Origin: Pseudidiomarina aquimaris
GTDB taxonomy: Bacteria > Pseudomonadota > Gammaproteobacteria > Enterobacterales > Alteromonadaceae
Direction: 5' to 3'
DNA: 64,000 nt
Assembly: GCF_003987395.1 (NCBI RefSeq)
Contig: NZ_PIPT01000003.1
Span: 124,001-188,000 of the forward strand
Shown here piece by piece: positions 51,590 through 60,684 of this stretch. A program made the translations under genes and the position numbers. Within the stretch, counting starts at the first letter, position 1. Each line of letters begins with the position of its first letter. The notes under the pieces were generated by a model, which worked only from the letters and a program-made list of their open reading frames with translations, was not told the DNA's origin and did not search any database.

Positions 51590-54500
51590 ATGCAAGTACC
51601 ACAAAACTCGCCAGAAGCTGGCCGCGAAAAGGGATTGATTGCCTGGTGGGCTAACAATACCGTTGCGGCGAACTTGCTGATGGCATTGATCATCATCACC
51701 GGTATTTTCATGGTGTTTGAAGTTCGTAAGCAAATGTTTCCCGAAATCGAACTCAACACTATTAGCATTCAAGTGCCATTCCCAGGTGCTGCACCACAAG
51801 AAGTCGAACAGGGCGTCATCGTCCTCATCGAGGATGCTTTGGAAGACGTCAACGGCGTCGAACGCCTGACCTCAACTGCCCGCGAGGGGGGTGGCTCGGT
51901 CACCGTCGAGGTCGAAAACGGCTATGACCCACAGGTGGTCATGGATGAAGTGAAGATGCTTGTCGATGCCATTCCAAACTTCCCGCAGCAGATTGAAAAT
52001 CCGAATATCTATCGTATACGGCCTCAGCGTCAGGTGATCTGGATTAGCGTGTTCGGTGATATGAGCGAGCGCAACCAGAAAGAGTTGGCCAAACAGATCC
52101 GTGATGATCTGAAGAATATTGGCGGAATCACCAAAGTTGAAACGGTTGGCGCCCGTGACTATGAAATTTCGATAGAGATTTCTGAACACGATCTGCAGCG
52201 TTATAATCTGACTTTTCAACAGGTCGTGAACGCCGTACGTGGCACTTCGATAGACGTTGCAGGTGGTTCGATTCGTACACCGAATGGCGATATCTTATTA
52301 CGTGCGAACAATCAGGCGTACTACGGTGAAGAGTTTGAAAGTATTGTCCTGATTAACCGTCCTGATGGGACGCGTCTGACCCTTGGTGATATCGCCACCG
52401 TCAAAGATGAGTTTATTGAGCGGCGCCGCTTTACGCAATTCGACGGTAAGCCGGCAACTTTTGTACGCGTCGATTCTGTGGGTGATCAGAATGACCTAGC
52501 CGTCGCCGAAGCAGTGCGTAATTACATCGAGCGTAAACAAAAAGAGCTGCCGCCAGAAGTAAGTGTCGCCCATTGGGGCGATTCGTCCTACTATCTACAA
52601 GGCCGCCTCGACTTGATGCTCGATAACATGATCACCGGTGGTTTCTTGGTGTTCTTAATGCTGTCGTTGTTCTTACAGCTGCGTTTGGCTTTTTGGGTGA
52701 TGATCGGCATCCCGATTTGTTTCTTGGGTACCATCGCCTTGATGCCGTTACCGATGTTCGACATTTCCATCAACATGATCAGTCTGTTTGGCTTTATTTT
52801 GGTGCTCGGGATAGTGGTGGATGACGCCATCGTTATAGGTGAAAGTGCCTATTCCGAAATTGAAAAATACGGCAAGAGCACAGATAACGTTGTGCGCGGC
52901 GCGAAGAAAGTCGCCATACCGGCAACTTTCGGGGTGTTAACCACCATGGTGGCATTTATTCCGATGCTGATGGTGGATGGTGGCATGGGCGCCATTTGGG
53001 AATCGATCGCTTGGGTGGTTATCTTGTGCTTGGCGTTCTCTTTGGTCGAATCTAAGCTGATTTTGCCAGCCCACATCGCGGCGATGAAATTCAGCAAAGG
53101 CGGTGGCGAGAAACTCAATGCCTTCCAACGTGGCCGCAATAAAATTTCCGATAGTTTGCGGGTGTTCGTTGAACGTTTCTATCGTCCATTTCTAGCGAAG
53201 TGCTTGCACTATCGCTACACCACGCTAGCAAGCTTTATTGGCATGTTCATTTTGATGATTGGCTTGATTAGCGGTGGCGTGGTACGCTGGGTGTTTTTCC
53301 CGAACATTCCAAGTGACTTCATTCAAACCAGTGTGGAAATGCAACCTGGCTCATCGGAAGACGCGACGATTCGTGCCCTGCAAACCATCGAAGATGCCTT
53401 GATGCGGGTCGACGCGCAAATTAAGGAAGAAGAAGGTGAAGGCGTGGTGCGCCATACCAACGTTTGGTTGCAAGGCACCACCAACGGCATGATCATGAGT
53501 GAGCTGCAAAAAGGCGAAGAGCGCGAAATTGACGGCTTTGGCATCATCAACCGTTGGCGTCAAGAGACGCCGGAAATCGCTGGCGTGAAGGCGATTAATT
53601 TCCAAGGAAGCATCGGCGGCGGTGGCGGATTTGACGTCGAATTTCAGCTCGCCGGCGACGACCTAGATCAACTTTCAGCTGCAGCCAATGATTTAAAAGA
53701 AGTACTCGGCCAATTTGATGGTGTGTTCGATATTGAAGATACCTTTGGTGCGGGTAACGACGAAATAATTCTCGAGACCAAACCGCTGGCTACAGCGATG
53801 GGCATCACCCTAAGCGATCTTGCCAACCAAGTGCGTTATGCCTTCTACGGTGCGGAAGCGCAGCGCATTCAGCGCGGTGATGAAGAAGTTCGAGTCATGG
53901 TGCGTTACCCAATTGATGAACGTCAGTCGGTTGGTAACCTCGAAGACATGAAGTTGCGTACCGATGATGGCGCTATGATTCCATTTACCGAGTTGGCTGA
54001 TATTCGTTTCGCGAAAGGTTATAACACCATTACGCGTATCGATCGCGAGCGCTCCGTGCGGGTGCGAGCGCGGGTGGACAAAGAGCGCGTCGAACCGTTC
54101 GAAGTCGTGCAGCAGGTCCGCCAGCAGCATATTCAGCCGATATTAGATAACTACCCGACGGTAAGCTTCCAGCTCGAAGGGGCTTCACAAGACGAAGCCG
54201 AAGCCACCAACTCACTGGCGATTGGCTTTGTACTAGCGTTGTTTGCAATTTTCGCGCTGATGGCGATACCGTTGAAATCCTACAGTCAGCCGTTGATCAT
54301 CATGTCGGTGATTCCATTCGGTATGATTGGTGCGGTTATTGGCCATTGGGTTATTGGTATGCCGATTTCGATTTTGAGTCTGTTCGGTATCATTGCCCTC
54401 GCGGGTGTTGTGGTAAACGACTCGTTGGTCATGGTGGACTATGTTAACCAAGCTCGACGTGATGGTGTGGCACTTCGCCAAGCTGTGCAGGACGCAGGCT

Positions 54501-54778
54501 CTGCGCGTTTCCGCGCGATTATCCTGACCAGTTTAACAACCTTCTTTGGTCTGCTACCGATCGTGCTCGAAAAGAGTTTGCAGGCGAAGATGGTAATTCC
54601 GATGGCGATTTCTTTGGCATTCGGTATTTTGTTTGCCACCGTGATCACCTTGCTGTTGATTCCATGTCTGTACTTGATTCTGGACGATACCAAGCGGGGC
54701 CTCAAAACGATGCTCTCGTGGTACGGCTTAGCGGAAAAGCCAGCACCGAAATCGGAGTCGGACAATCCCGTCACATAA
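51590..54778 (+). CDS. RND efflux transporter permease
   Basis: 1062 residues with the RND layout: two sets of six transmembrane helices with large periplasmic loops after TM1 and TM7. TM1 is at about 20-40. The helix following ISLFGFILVLGIVVDDAIVIGE contains the paired acidic residues of TM4 that carry protons. The second half repeats it with ILSLFGIIALAGVVVNDSLVMVDY. The sequence is closer to AcrB/MdtC-type hydrophobe pumps than to CusA. It is cotranscribed with the adaptor. The substrate range cannot be told. Confidence 0.93.
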   Translation: MQVPQNSPEAGREKGLIAWWANNTVAANLLMALIIITGIFMVFEVRKQMFPEIELNTISIQVPFPGAAPQEVEQGVIVLIEDALEDVNGVERLTSTAREGGGSVTVEVENGYDPQVVMDEVKMLVDAIPNFPQQIENPNIYRIRPQRQVIWISVFGDMSERNQKELAKQIRDDLKNIGGITKVETVGARDYEISIEISEHDLQRYNLTFQQVVNAVRGTSIDVAGGSIRTPNGDILLRANNQAYYGEEFESIVLINRPDGTRLTLGDIATVKDEFIERRRFTQFDGKPATFVRVDSVGDQNDLAVAEAVRNYIERKQKELPPEVSVAHWGDSSYYLQGRLDLMLDNMITGGFLVFLMLSLFLQLRLAFWVMIGIPICFLGTIALMPLPMFDISINMISLFGFILVLGIVVDDAIVIGESAYSEIEKYGKSTDNVVRGAKKVAIPATFGVLTTMVAFIPMLMVDGGMGAIWESIAWVVILCLAFSLVESKLILPAHIAAMKFSKGGGEKLNAFQRGRNKISDSLRVFVERFYRPFLAKCLHYRYTTLASFIGMFILMIGLISGGVVRWVFFPNIPSDFIQTSVEMQPGSSEDATIRALQTIEDALMRVDAQIKEEEGEGVVRHTNVWLQGTTNGMIMSELQKGEEREIDGFGIINRWRQETPEIAGVKAINFQGSIGGGGGFDVEFQLAGDDLDQLSAAANDLKEVLGQFDGVFDIEDTFGAGNDEIILETKPLATAMGITLSDLANQVRYAFYGAEAQRIQRGDEEVRVMVRYPIDERQSVGNLEDMKLRTDDGAMIPFTELADIRFAKGYNTITRIDRERSVRVRARVDKERVEPFEVVQQVRQQHIQPILDNYPTVSFQLEGASQDEAEATNSLAIGFVLALFAIFALMAIPLKSYSQPLIIMSVIPFGMIGAVIGHWVIGMPISILSLFGIIALAGVVVNDSLVMVDYVNQARRDGVALRQAVQDAGSARFRAIILTSLTTFFGLLPIVLEKSLQAKMVIPMAISLAFGILFATVITLLLIPCLYLILDDTKRGLKTMLSWYGLAEKPAPKSESDNPVT

Positions 54779-54809
54779 TGGTAAACTAATGACCTTAAAC
54801 TAATTATCG

Positions 54810-54845
54810 AAGCCGCAGGTGGGAACACATTGCACCCACTGCGGC
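54810..54845 (+). terminator. Imperfect hairpin after the RND operon
   Basis: Arms AAGCCGCAG and CTGCGGCTT, extended by TGGG/CCCA after a one-base bulge. The following T run is short (TTTCG), so termination may be weak or Rho-dependent. Confidence 0.55.
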
Positions 54846-54880
54846 TTTCGTGCGTGGCACGTTAGCACAAGGTCAAAAGC

Positions 54881-55627
54881 ATGAACCTGAGTACACTTGA
54901 TATCGTCACCTTGACGTTTTTTGTGACGGTTTGGGTTTTCTACACGCAATTTGCGCGGATCCGTGCGCGCAGTACCTACAGTTTGTCGCACATTCTGCGG
55001 CAGCTTCGTATCGACTGGATGACGACATTAACGCGCAAAGAGCATCAGATTGCTGATGCCGCATTGCTTGGTAATGTCGAACGTACAGTCACCTTCTTTG
55101 CTTCATCGACGGTTCTGGTTTTGGCCGGTGTGCTGACTTTACTGGCCTCCGCAGACAAAGTCGTGACGGTGTTGCAGTCTTTGCCGCTCACGGCCGATAC
55201 CTCGCCTGAAAAAGTGCAATTTAAATTAGCCGTATTAGCGCTGATTTTCGTATTCGCGTTTTTTAAGTTCACTTGGGCCATTCGTCAGTTTGGTTTTGTG
55301 TCGGTGTTGCTTGGCGCCGCGCCGCAATATCGTAGTACCGAATTTACTGATGAACAGCGTGAGGTGTTTGCGCGACAGTCCGCTAAGGTTATCGACCAGG
55401 CAGGGCATGAATACAATAATGGCTTGCGCGCGTATTACTTCGCATTAGCCTTCCTCACTTGGTTTTTACACCCCTTACTATTCATAATTTCTACTATCGT
55501 GGTGGTGTCGGTTTTATATCGTCGCGAATATCGCTCGCGCGTGTTACGCGCATTATTAGCGACCAAAGGTTTGGAACCAGGACGCATTAAACAGCAGGAG
55601 TCAGAAAGTGAGTCAGACGACAAATGA
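54881..55627 (+). CDS. DUF599 family membrane protein
   Basis: 248 residues with about four transmembrane segments (about 8-25, 75-95, 115-135, 195-220). Conserved DUF599 elements: RIRARSTYSLSHILRQLR in the first loop and NNGLRAYYFALAFLTWF before the last helix. The function of the family is unknown. It overlaps astE by 20 bases at its 3' end. Confidence 0.8.
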   Translation: MNLSTLDIVTLTFFVTVWVFYTQFARIRARSTYSLSHILRQLRIDWMTTLTRKEHQIADAALLGNVERTVTFFASSTVLVLAGVLTLLASADKVVTVLQSLPLTADTSPEKVQFKLAVLALIFVFAFFKFTWAIRQFGFVSVLLGAAPQYRSTEFTDEQREVFARQSAKVIDQAGHEYNNGLRAYYFALAFLTWFLHPLLFIISTIVVVSVLYRREYRSRVLRALLATKGLEPGRIKQQESESESDDK

Positions 55628-56666
55628 GTTAGCCACAGTTAATGTACTTGATTGGACGTTAGCGGGATACAACGGCGAACCGGTTGCCGAATCACAACAA
55701 CTTTTAGGTAAATCCATTTCATACGCTGGCGGCGAATTGTATTTCCCCGATTACGGCATCGTCATTGTTGAGCCAAGCCGGCCGAGCGACAAAGATGTTG
55801 TTTTATCCTGTGCGGTGCACGGGGACGAGACGGCTCCCATTGAAATTGTGCGTGACATGATTCACGGCATTATGCGCGGTGAACTAAAACCCGTGCAACG
55901 CACCTTGTTTCTAATTGCAAACCCGGCGGCTATCGCAATTGGTAAGCGCTTTGTGGATATGAATATGAACCGACTGTTCAGCGGCGCACATCGCGAAGGC
56001 GATAGCCGCGAACATCAACGTGCGGCGCAGTTGGAGCAAGTGATCACTGACTTCTTTGCGGCGGCTCCAGCGGGTGAGCGACAGCGCTACCATTACGATT
56101 TGCATACCGCGATTCGCGACTCTGAGTTTGAAAAATTTGCCGTTTATCCATTCACTCACGGCGCACCCTACAAAAAAGAGCAGCTAACGTTTTTAGCCGA
56201 GTGTGGAGTCGAAACTATTTTATTGAACCAAGCTCCAACCACGACCTTTAGCTATTACAGCGTGCGCACGCACGGTGCTGATGCTTTTACAGTCGAGCTT
56301 GGGAAAGTTCGTCCATTTGGTGAGAATGACCGCAGTAAGTTCGCCGCAGCACAAAACATGTTTACGCGACTTATCTGCGAGCACGAGCTCAACTTACCTG
56401 CGTTCGATGAAAATCGTACACGCGTTTTTGACGTCTGCCGTACAATTAACCGTACAGTGGAGAGTTTTACCCTGCATTTTCCTGATGATGTTGCCAATTT
56501 TACCGCCTTTGAAAAGGGCGAGCTGTTGGCGACTGATGGGGACCAGGAGTATTTGGTTGAGCAGTCCGGCGAACGAATTATTTTCCCCAATGCCAAGGTG
56601 GCTCTGGGCCAGCGGGCATTACTGACGGTTGTCGAAGTTCCATTTGCGAACTTGCAACTGGTCTGA
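55608..56666 (+). CDS. astE: Succinylglutamate desuccinylase
   Basis: 352 residues from a GTG start, seven bases after AGGAG, overlapping the DUF599 gene by 20 bases. Zinc-carboxypeptidase-like fold: His-71 and Glu-74 in HGDETAP, and a third ligand in YHYDLHTAIR near residue 165. It completes the AST pathway of arginine degradation, releasing glutamate and succinate. The other ast genes (astC, A, D, B) are not in the window. Confidence 0.88.
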   Translation: MSQTTNELATVNVLDWTLAGYNGEPVAESQQLLGKSISYAGGELYFPDYGIVIVEPSRPSDKDVVLSCAVHGDETAPIEIVRDMIHGIMRGELKPVQRTLFLIANPAAIAIGKRFVDMNMNRLFSGAHREGDSREHQRAAQLEQVITDFFAAAPAGERQRYHYDLHTAIRDSEFEKFAVYPFTHGAPYKKEQLTFLAECGVETILLNQAPTTTFSYYSVRTHGADAFTVELGKVRPFGENDRSKFAAAQNMFTRLICEHELNLPAFDENRTRVFDVCRTINRTVESFTLHFPDDVANFTAFEKGELLATDGDQEYLVEQSGERIIFPNAKVALGQRALLTVVEVPFANLQLV

Positions 56667-56704
56667 TTTTTACGCAAATGCGTAGTCGCTTATTTGCATG
56701 TCAG

Positions 56705-56721
56705 TTGACGTAAAGGTAAAG
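56705..56721. promoter_or_regulatory. Possible MerR-type (LiuR-like) site or promoter upstream of bkd
   Basis: TTGACGTAAAGGTAAAG lies 32 bases before the E1alpha start. It resembles, as I recall it, the near-palindromic operator of LiuR-type MerR regulators of branched-chain amino-acid catabolism. The TTGACG also reads as a -35 box. A small hairpin (TACGC/GCGTA) is at 56671-56684, before it. Assignment is by memory of the motif, so low confidence. Confidence 0.3.
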
Positions 56722-56752
56722 TGAGCGCAATTTTTCTGAGAACGAGAAAGTT

Positions 56753-57952
56753 ATGGCACAGGATAAACAACATCAGTTGGAAATCGTGACCAAACCGAGC
56801 TTTTTAGACGGTTCAGCGTTACAGATTCCCATGCTTCAAATCCTCAAAGAAGACGGTACCGTGCACAAAGGTGCAAAGGTTCCTGAGATCGATAAAGATC
56901 TTGCTTTGAAAATGTTCGATACCATGCAGTTCATCCGTATTTTGGACGAGCGTATGATTGCCGCCCAACGTCAGGGGCGTATCAGCTTTTATCTGTCTTC
57001 ACTTGGTGAAGAGGCGGCCAGTATTGGCTCAGCTGCGGCACTGGATGATGGCGACATGATCATGGGCCAGTACCGTGAGCAAGGCGCATTGGCTTATCGC
57101 GGTTTCACTGTTGAACAGTTCATGGATCAATTGTTCTCGAACGAGCGTGATTTAGGTAAAGGTCGACAAATGCCAGTGCACTACGGCTGTGCGGCCCTGA
57201 ATTTCATGACGATTGCCTCGCCGTTAGCGACGCAAATTCCTCAGGCTACTGGTTATGCCTATGGCCAGAAGATGGATAAAACCGGTAACTGCACCATCTG
57301 TTACTTCGGTGAAGGTGCGGCTTCTGAAGGTGATTTCCACGCTGCATTGAACATGGCTGCGGTTTATAAAGTTCCGGTGATCTTCTTCTGCCGTAACAAC
57401 GGTTATGCCATTTCGACTCCGTCACAAGGTGAACAGTATGCTGGCGACGGCATCGCACCGCGCGGTGTGGCGTATGGCATGAAGACCATTCGTGTGGATG
57501 GTAATGACATTTTTGCCGTTTACCAAGCGACGCAGTTGGCACGTAAACTCGCCGTCGAAGAGAATGAACCGGTCTTGATAGAAGGTATGTCGTATCGTAT
57601 GGCGGGTCACTCAACTTCAGATGACCCGACCGGTTATCGTACCCGTGATGAAGAAGACGCTTGGCGTGCAAAAGACCCGTTAGCGCGCTTCCAGACCTAC
57701 TTGATCAAGAAGAAATGGTTAACCGAGAAAGACGCAGAAGAGAACTTCGCTGAAAAGAAAGCTGCTGTTCTTGCGGCACTCAAGAAGTCAGAAAAAGTTC
57801 CTGCGCCACACATTGATGAACTCATTAATGATGTGTACGACACCCCAACTCAACAGCTGAAAGAGCAGCTTGAAGAGTTAAAGGCGCATATTCGCAAGTA
57901 CCCAGAGGCGTACCCGAAAACTGCGTCACGTATTGATGGGGGAGATAAATAA
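56753..57952 (+). CDS. bkdA1: Branched-chain 2-oxoacid dehydrogenase E1 alpha subunit
   Basis: 399 residues of the thiamine-pyrophosphate E1 alpha fold. MVGQYREQGALAYRGF-like MGQYREQGALAYRGF (about 103-117) and the GEGAASEGDFHAALNMA TPP motif (near 185) are present; the GTSDDPTGYRT-like HSTSDDPTGYR phosphorylation-loop region (near 285) is characteristic of branched-chain E1 alpha. With E1 beta it decarboxylates the 2-oxoacids of Val, Ile and Leu and transfers the acyl group to E2. First gene of bkdA1-bkdA2-bkdB; an E3 gene is not in the window. Confidence 0.93.
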   Translation: MAQDKQHQLEIVTKPSFLDGSALQIPMLQILKEDGTVHKGAKVPEIDKDLALKMFDTMQFIRILDERMIAAQRQGRISFYLSSLGEEAASIGSAAALDDGDMIMGQYREQGALAYRGFTVEQFMDQLFSNERDLGKGRQMPVHYGCAALNFMTIASPLATQIPQATGYAYGQKMDKTGNCTICYFGEGAASEGDFHAALNMAAVYKVPVIFFCRNNGYAISTPSQGEQYAGDGIAPRGVAYGMKTIRVDGNDIFAVYQATQLARKLAVEENEPVLIEGMSYRMAGHSTSDDPTGYRTRDEEDAWRAKDPLARFQTYLIKKKWLTEKDAEENFAEKKAAVLAALKKSEKVPAPHIDELINDVYDTPTQQLKEQLEELKAHIRKYPEAYPKTASRIDGGDK

Positions 57953-58929
57953 TGGCGAACATGAACTTACTACAAGCCATCAATAGCGCACTTGATATCG
58001 CGATGGCGAAAAGCGACAAAGTGTATAGCTTCGGTGAAGATACCGGCGCTTTTGGCGGCGTGTTCCGCGCAACCTCGAAATTGACCGACAAATACGGTCG
58101 TCACCGTAACTTCAACACGCCGTTGGTCGAGCAGGGTATTCTTGGTTTTGCCAACGGTTTGGCCTCGCAGGGCAGCTATGCAGTCGCAGAGATTCAATTC
58201 GGCGACTACATCTTCCCAGCATTCGACCAAATCGTGAACGAGTCTGCGAAATTCCGCTATCGTTCTGGTAACGAATTTAACGTCGGTGGTTTAACGATTC
58301 GTACGCCATACGGCGGTGGTATTGCGGGCGGTCACTATCACTCACAGTCACCAGAAGCCTATTTTGCTCATACGCCTGGCTTGAAAATTGTCATGCCGCG
58401 TAATCCTTACATGGCAAAAGGCTTATTGTTGAGCGCTATTTTCGATCCAAACCCAGTGCTCTTTATGGAGCCGAAACGTTTGTATCGAGCCTCAACGGGC
58501 GAAGTTCCAGAAGAAGAGTACACGTTGGAGCTAGGCAAAGCAGACGTCGTGCGTGAAGGTAAAGACCTCACTATCGTCGCCTGGGGTGCGCAGGTTGAGA
58601 TGGCCGAGAAAGCGGCCGAGAAAGCTGCTGAAGACGGTATCGATTGCGAAGTGATTGACCTTGTCAGCCTGTTACCATGGGATATCGAAACCGTGGCGAA
58701 GTCAGTAATGAAAACTGGCCGCTTAGTGGTCACGCAAGAAGCACCTTTGACCAATGGTTTTGCCAGTGAAGTGGCGGCAACAATTCAAGACAAGTGTTTC
58801 TTATACCTTGAGTCGCCGATTGCTCGCGTGTGTGGCCTTGATGTGCCGTATCCGCTGTGCCACGAGAAAGAATACTTTGTCGACCACCTGAAAGTGTACG
58901 AAGCCGTCAAAGCTTCGATGACTTACTAA
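57952..58929 (+). CDS. bkdA2: Branched-chain 2-oxoacid dehydrogenase E1 beta subunit
   Basis: 325 residues of the transketolase-like E1 beta family, with VYSFGEDTGAFGGVFRAT, NTPLVEQGILGFANGLA, and AEIQFGDYIFPAFDQIVNE near the N-terminus. The start overlaps the E1 alpha stop by one base (TAATG), indicating translational coupling. It forms the alpha2beta2 E1 with the upstream product. Confidence 0.93.
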   Translation: MANMNLLQAINSALDIAMAKSDKVYSFGEDTGAFGGVFRATSKLTDKYGRHRNFNTPLVEQGILGFANGLASQGSYAVAEIQFGDYIFPAFDQIVNESAKFRYRSGNEFNVGGLTIRTPYGGGIAGGHYHSQSPEAYFAHTPGLKIVMPRNPYMAKGLLLSAIFDPNPVLFMEPKRLYRASTGEVPEEEYTLELGKADVVREGKDLTIVAWGAQVEMAEKAAEKAAEDGIDCEVIDLVSLLPWDIETVAKSVMKTGRLVVTQEAPLTNGFASEVAATIQDKCFLYLESPIARVCGLDVPYPLCHEKEYFVDHLKVYEAVKASMTY

Positions 58930-58941
58930 GAGGGCCGTAGT

Positions 58942-60561
58942 ATGAGTAAAGATTTTATCTTACCGGACATCGGCGAAGGCATCGTTGAATGCGAGATCGT
59001 TGAATGGTTAGTTGCTGAAGGCGATACCATCAAGGAAGACCAGCCTGTGGTCGACGTGATGACCGATAAAGCCTTGGTACAGATACCAGCCAAAGAAGAT
59101 GGCGTGGTCAGCAAGCTTTATTATGCCAAAGGCGATATCGCCAAAGTGCACGAGCCGCTCTTCGCCATCACCGGCACCGACGATGAGGGCAGCGACGACG
59201 TAGCCCGCAGTTCTACTGCGGGGGAACCTGAACCCAAAAACGATGCTGAACCTAGCAGCGTTGCCAGTTCAAACAGCTCCGTCACCGATTTCATCCTGCC
59301 AGATATTGGTGAAGGTATCGTTGAGTGCGAAATCGTCGAATGGCAAGTCAAAGAAGGCGACGTTATCGAGGAAGACCAGCCTGTCGTTGACGTAATGACC
59401 GACAAAGCGTTGGTGCAGATTCCCGCGAAAGAACACGGTGTGGTCGAGAAGCTCTATTACGCCAAAGGCGACATTGCCAAGGTTCACGAACCGCTATTCG
59501 CCATCCGTGTTGAAGGCGAAGAGGGCGAAGGCAACGTAGCCCGTAGTTCTGCTACGGGGTCAGCTAGTGCCACGAGCGATGCTCAATCATCTGCCGCCAG
59601 CTCATCTGCCGCAAACCCAGGCCAAGCCGATGCTCCACAAGCAGCACGCCAAGGCAAGGCGATTGCGAGTCCTGCAGTCCGTCGCCGTGCACGTGAACTT
59701 GATGTCGACATTAGCAAAGTTCCAGGTTCTGGCGCCAAAGGCCGCGTGATGAAAGAAGACGTCGAAAACTTCGTAGCCCGTGGTTCTACCACGGGAGAAG
59801 CTACAACATCGCAATCGACGTCCGACTCAGCAGCCAAGCCGGTAGCAACCAGCGGCGGCACTCGCACCGAAGCCATCCGTGGCGTGAAAGCCGCTATGGC
59901 CAAAGCCATGACCGAGTCCGTCAGCACCATCCCGCATTTCACCTATGCGGACGAGTTCGACATGACCAATGTCATGGCGTTACAGAAGCAGTTGAAAGAA
60001 CGTTACAAGGACGAAGGTATCCGCATCACCATGATGCCATTCTTCATCAAAGCCTTGTCGTTGGCGCTGAAAGAATTCCCAATCATGAATGCGCAGGTTA
60101 ACGCTGATTGTACCGAGATCACCTATTTTGATGATCACAACATCGGTATGGCAGTCGACACCAAGATTGGTTTGTTGGTACCGAACGTCAAACAGGTACA
60201 GAACAAGAGCATCATCGATATTGCCAATGAAGTAACACGCCTAACCCAAGCTGCTCGCGAAGGGCGCGTGGCACAGGAAGATATGAAAGGTGGCACTATT
60301 TCCATCTCCAATATCGGCGTTATTGGCGGTACCGTGGCAACGCCTATCATCAATAAGCCAGAAGCGGCGATTGTTGCGCTAGGTAAAGTACAAGAACTGC
60401 CTCGTTTTGATGCGCAAGGCAATGTTGTTGCACGCAAGATCATGAATGTCAGTTGGTCTGGCGACCATCGCATCATTGACGGCGGCACCATTGCGCGCTT
60501 TAACAAGCGTTGGCAGGAGTACCTCGAGGATCCAACCTCGATGCTGGTGCACATGGTTTAA
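58942..60561 (+). CDS. bkdB: E2 lipoyl acyltransferase with two lipoyl domains and REP-like linkers
   Basis: 539 residues. Lipoyl domain 1 (5-76) and 2 (117-188) carry the modified lysine in DVMTDKALVQ (Lys-43 and Lys-155). A peripheral-subunit-binding domain lies at about 238-277 (KAIASPAVRRRARELDVDIS). The acyltransferase domain (about 310-539) ends with the catalytic SGDHRIIDGG. It moves the branched-chain acyl group from E1 to CoA. The two lipoyl domains differ at only six of about 72 residues, although their codons differ widely. The linkers after each lipoyl domain and after the binding domain contain VAR-S/G-S-x-x-G, each encoded by a GTAG-headed hairpin (see the repeat features). The gene starts 12 bases after E1 beta. 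Confidence 0.94.
   Translation: MSKDFILPDIGEGIVECEIVEWLVAEGDTIKEDQPVVDVMTDKALVQIPAKEDGVVSKLYYAKGDIAKVHEPLFAITGTDDEGSDDVARSSTAGEPEPKNDAEPSSVASSNSSVTDFILPDIGEGIVECEIVEWQVKEGDVIEEDQPVVDVMTDKALVQIPAKEHGVVEKLYYAKGDIAKVHEPLFAIRVEGEEGEGNVARSSATGSASATSDAQSSAASSSAANPGQADAPQAARQGKAIASPAVRRRARELDVDISKVPGSGAKGRVMKEDVENFVARGSTTGEATTSQSTSDSAAKPVATSGGTRTEAIRGVKAAMAKAMTESVSTIPHFTYADEFDMTNVMALQKQLKERYKDEGIRITMMPFFIKALSLALKEFPIMNAQVNADCTEITYFDDHNIGMAVDTKIGLLVPNVKQVQNKSIIDIANEVTRLTQAAREGRVAQEDMKGGTISISNIGVIGGTVATPIINKPEAAIVALGKVQELPRFDAQGNVVARKIMNVSWSGDHRIIDGGTIARFNKRWQEYLEDPTSMLVHMV
59200..59222 (+). repeat. REP-like GTAG-headed hairpin, copy A (in bkdB linker 1)
   Basis: Head GTAG at 59200-59203, arms CCCGCAG (59204-59210) and CTGCGGG (59216-59222), loop TTCTA. 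Encodes VARSSTAG after lipoyl domain 1 (residues 87-94). Confidence 0.8.
59536..59558 (+). repeat. REP-like GTAG-headed hairpin, copy B (in bkdB linker 2)
   Basis: Head GTAG at 59536-59539, arms CCCGTAG (59540-59546) and CTACGGG (59552-59558), loop TTCTG. Encodes VARSSATG after lipoyl domain 2 (residues 199-206). Confidence 0.8.
59773..59795 (+). repeat. REP-like GTAG-headed hairpin, copy C (in bkdB linker 3)
   Basis: Head GTAG at 59773-59776, arms CCCGTGG (59777-59783) and CCACGGG (59789-59795), loop TTCTA. Encodes VARGSTTG just after the subunit-binding domain (residues 278-285). Confidence 0.8.
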
Positions 60562-60579
60562 GCACCTAGCTCGTAGACG

Positions 60580-60608
60580 AAAGCCAGCCCTTCGAGGCTG
60601 GCTTTTTT
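60580..60608 (+). terminator. Rho-independent terminator after bkdB
   Basis: Arms AAAGCCAGCC and GGCTGGCTTT, loop CTTCGA, then a run of T to 60608. Closes the bkd operon. Confidence 0.9.
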
Positions 60609-60684
60609 GTATCTTCGCACTGACTTGTTAGATGTATTCTGTTATGTTGAGTTTTTGAAAAAAAATAACAAAAAGGTGTGTGTT

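Noticed and set aside
59161-59222. Treating the E2 linker hairpins as Rho-independent terminators
   Set aside because: They lack T runs, are inside an open reading frame and have a GTAG head; they recur with paired changes.
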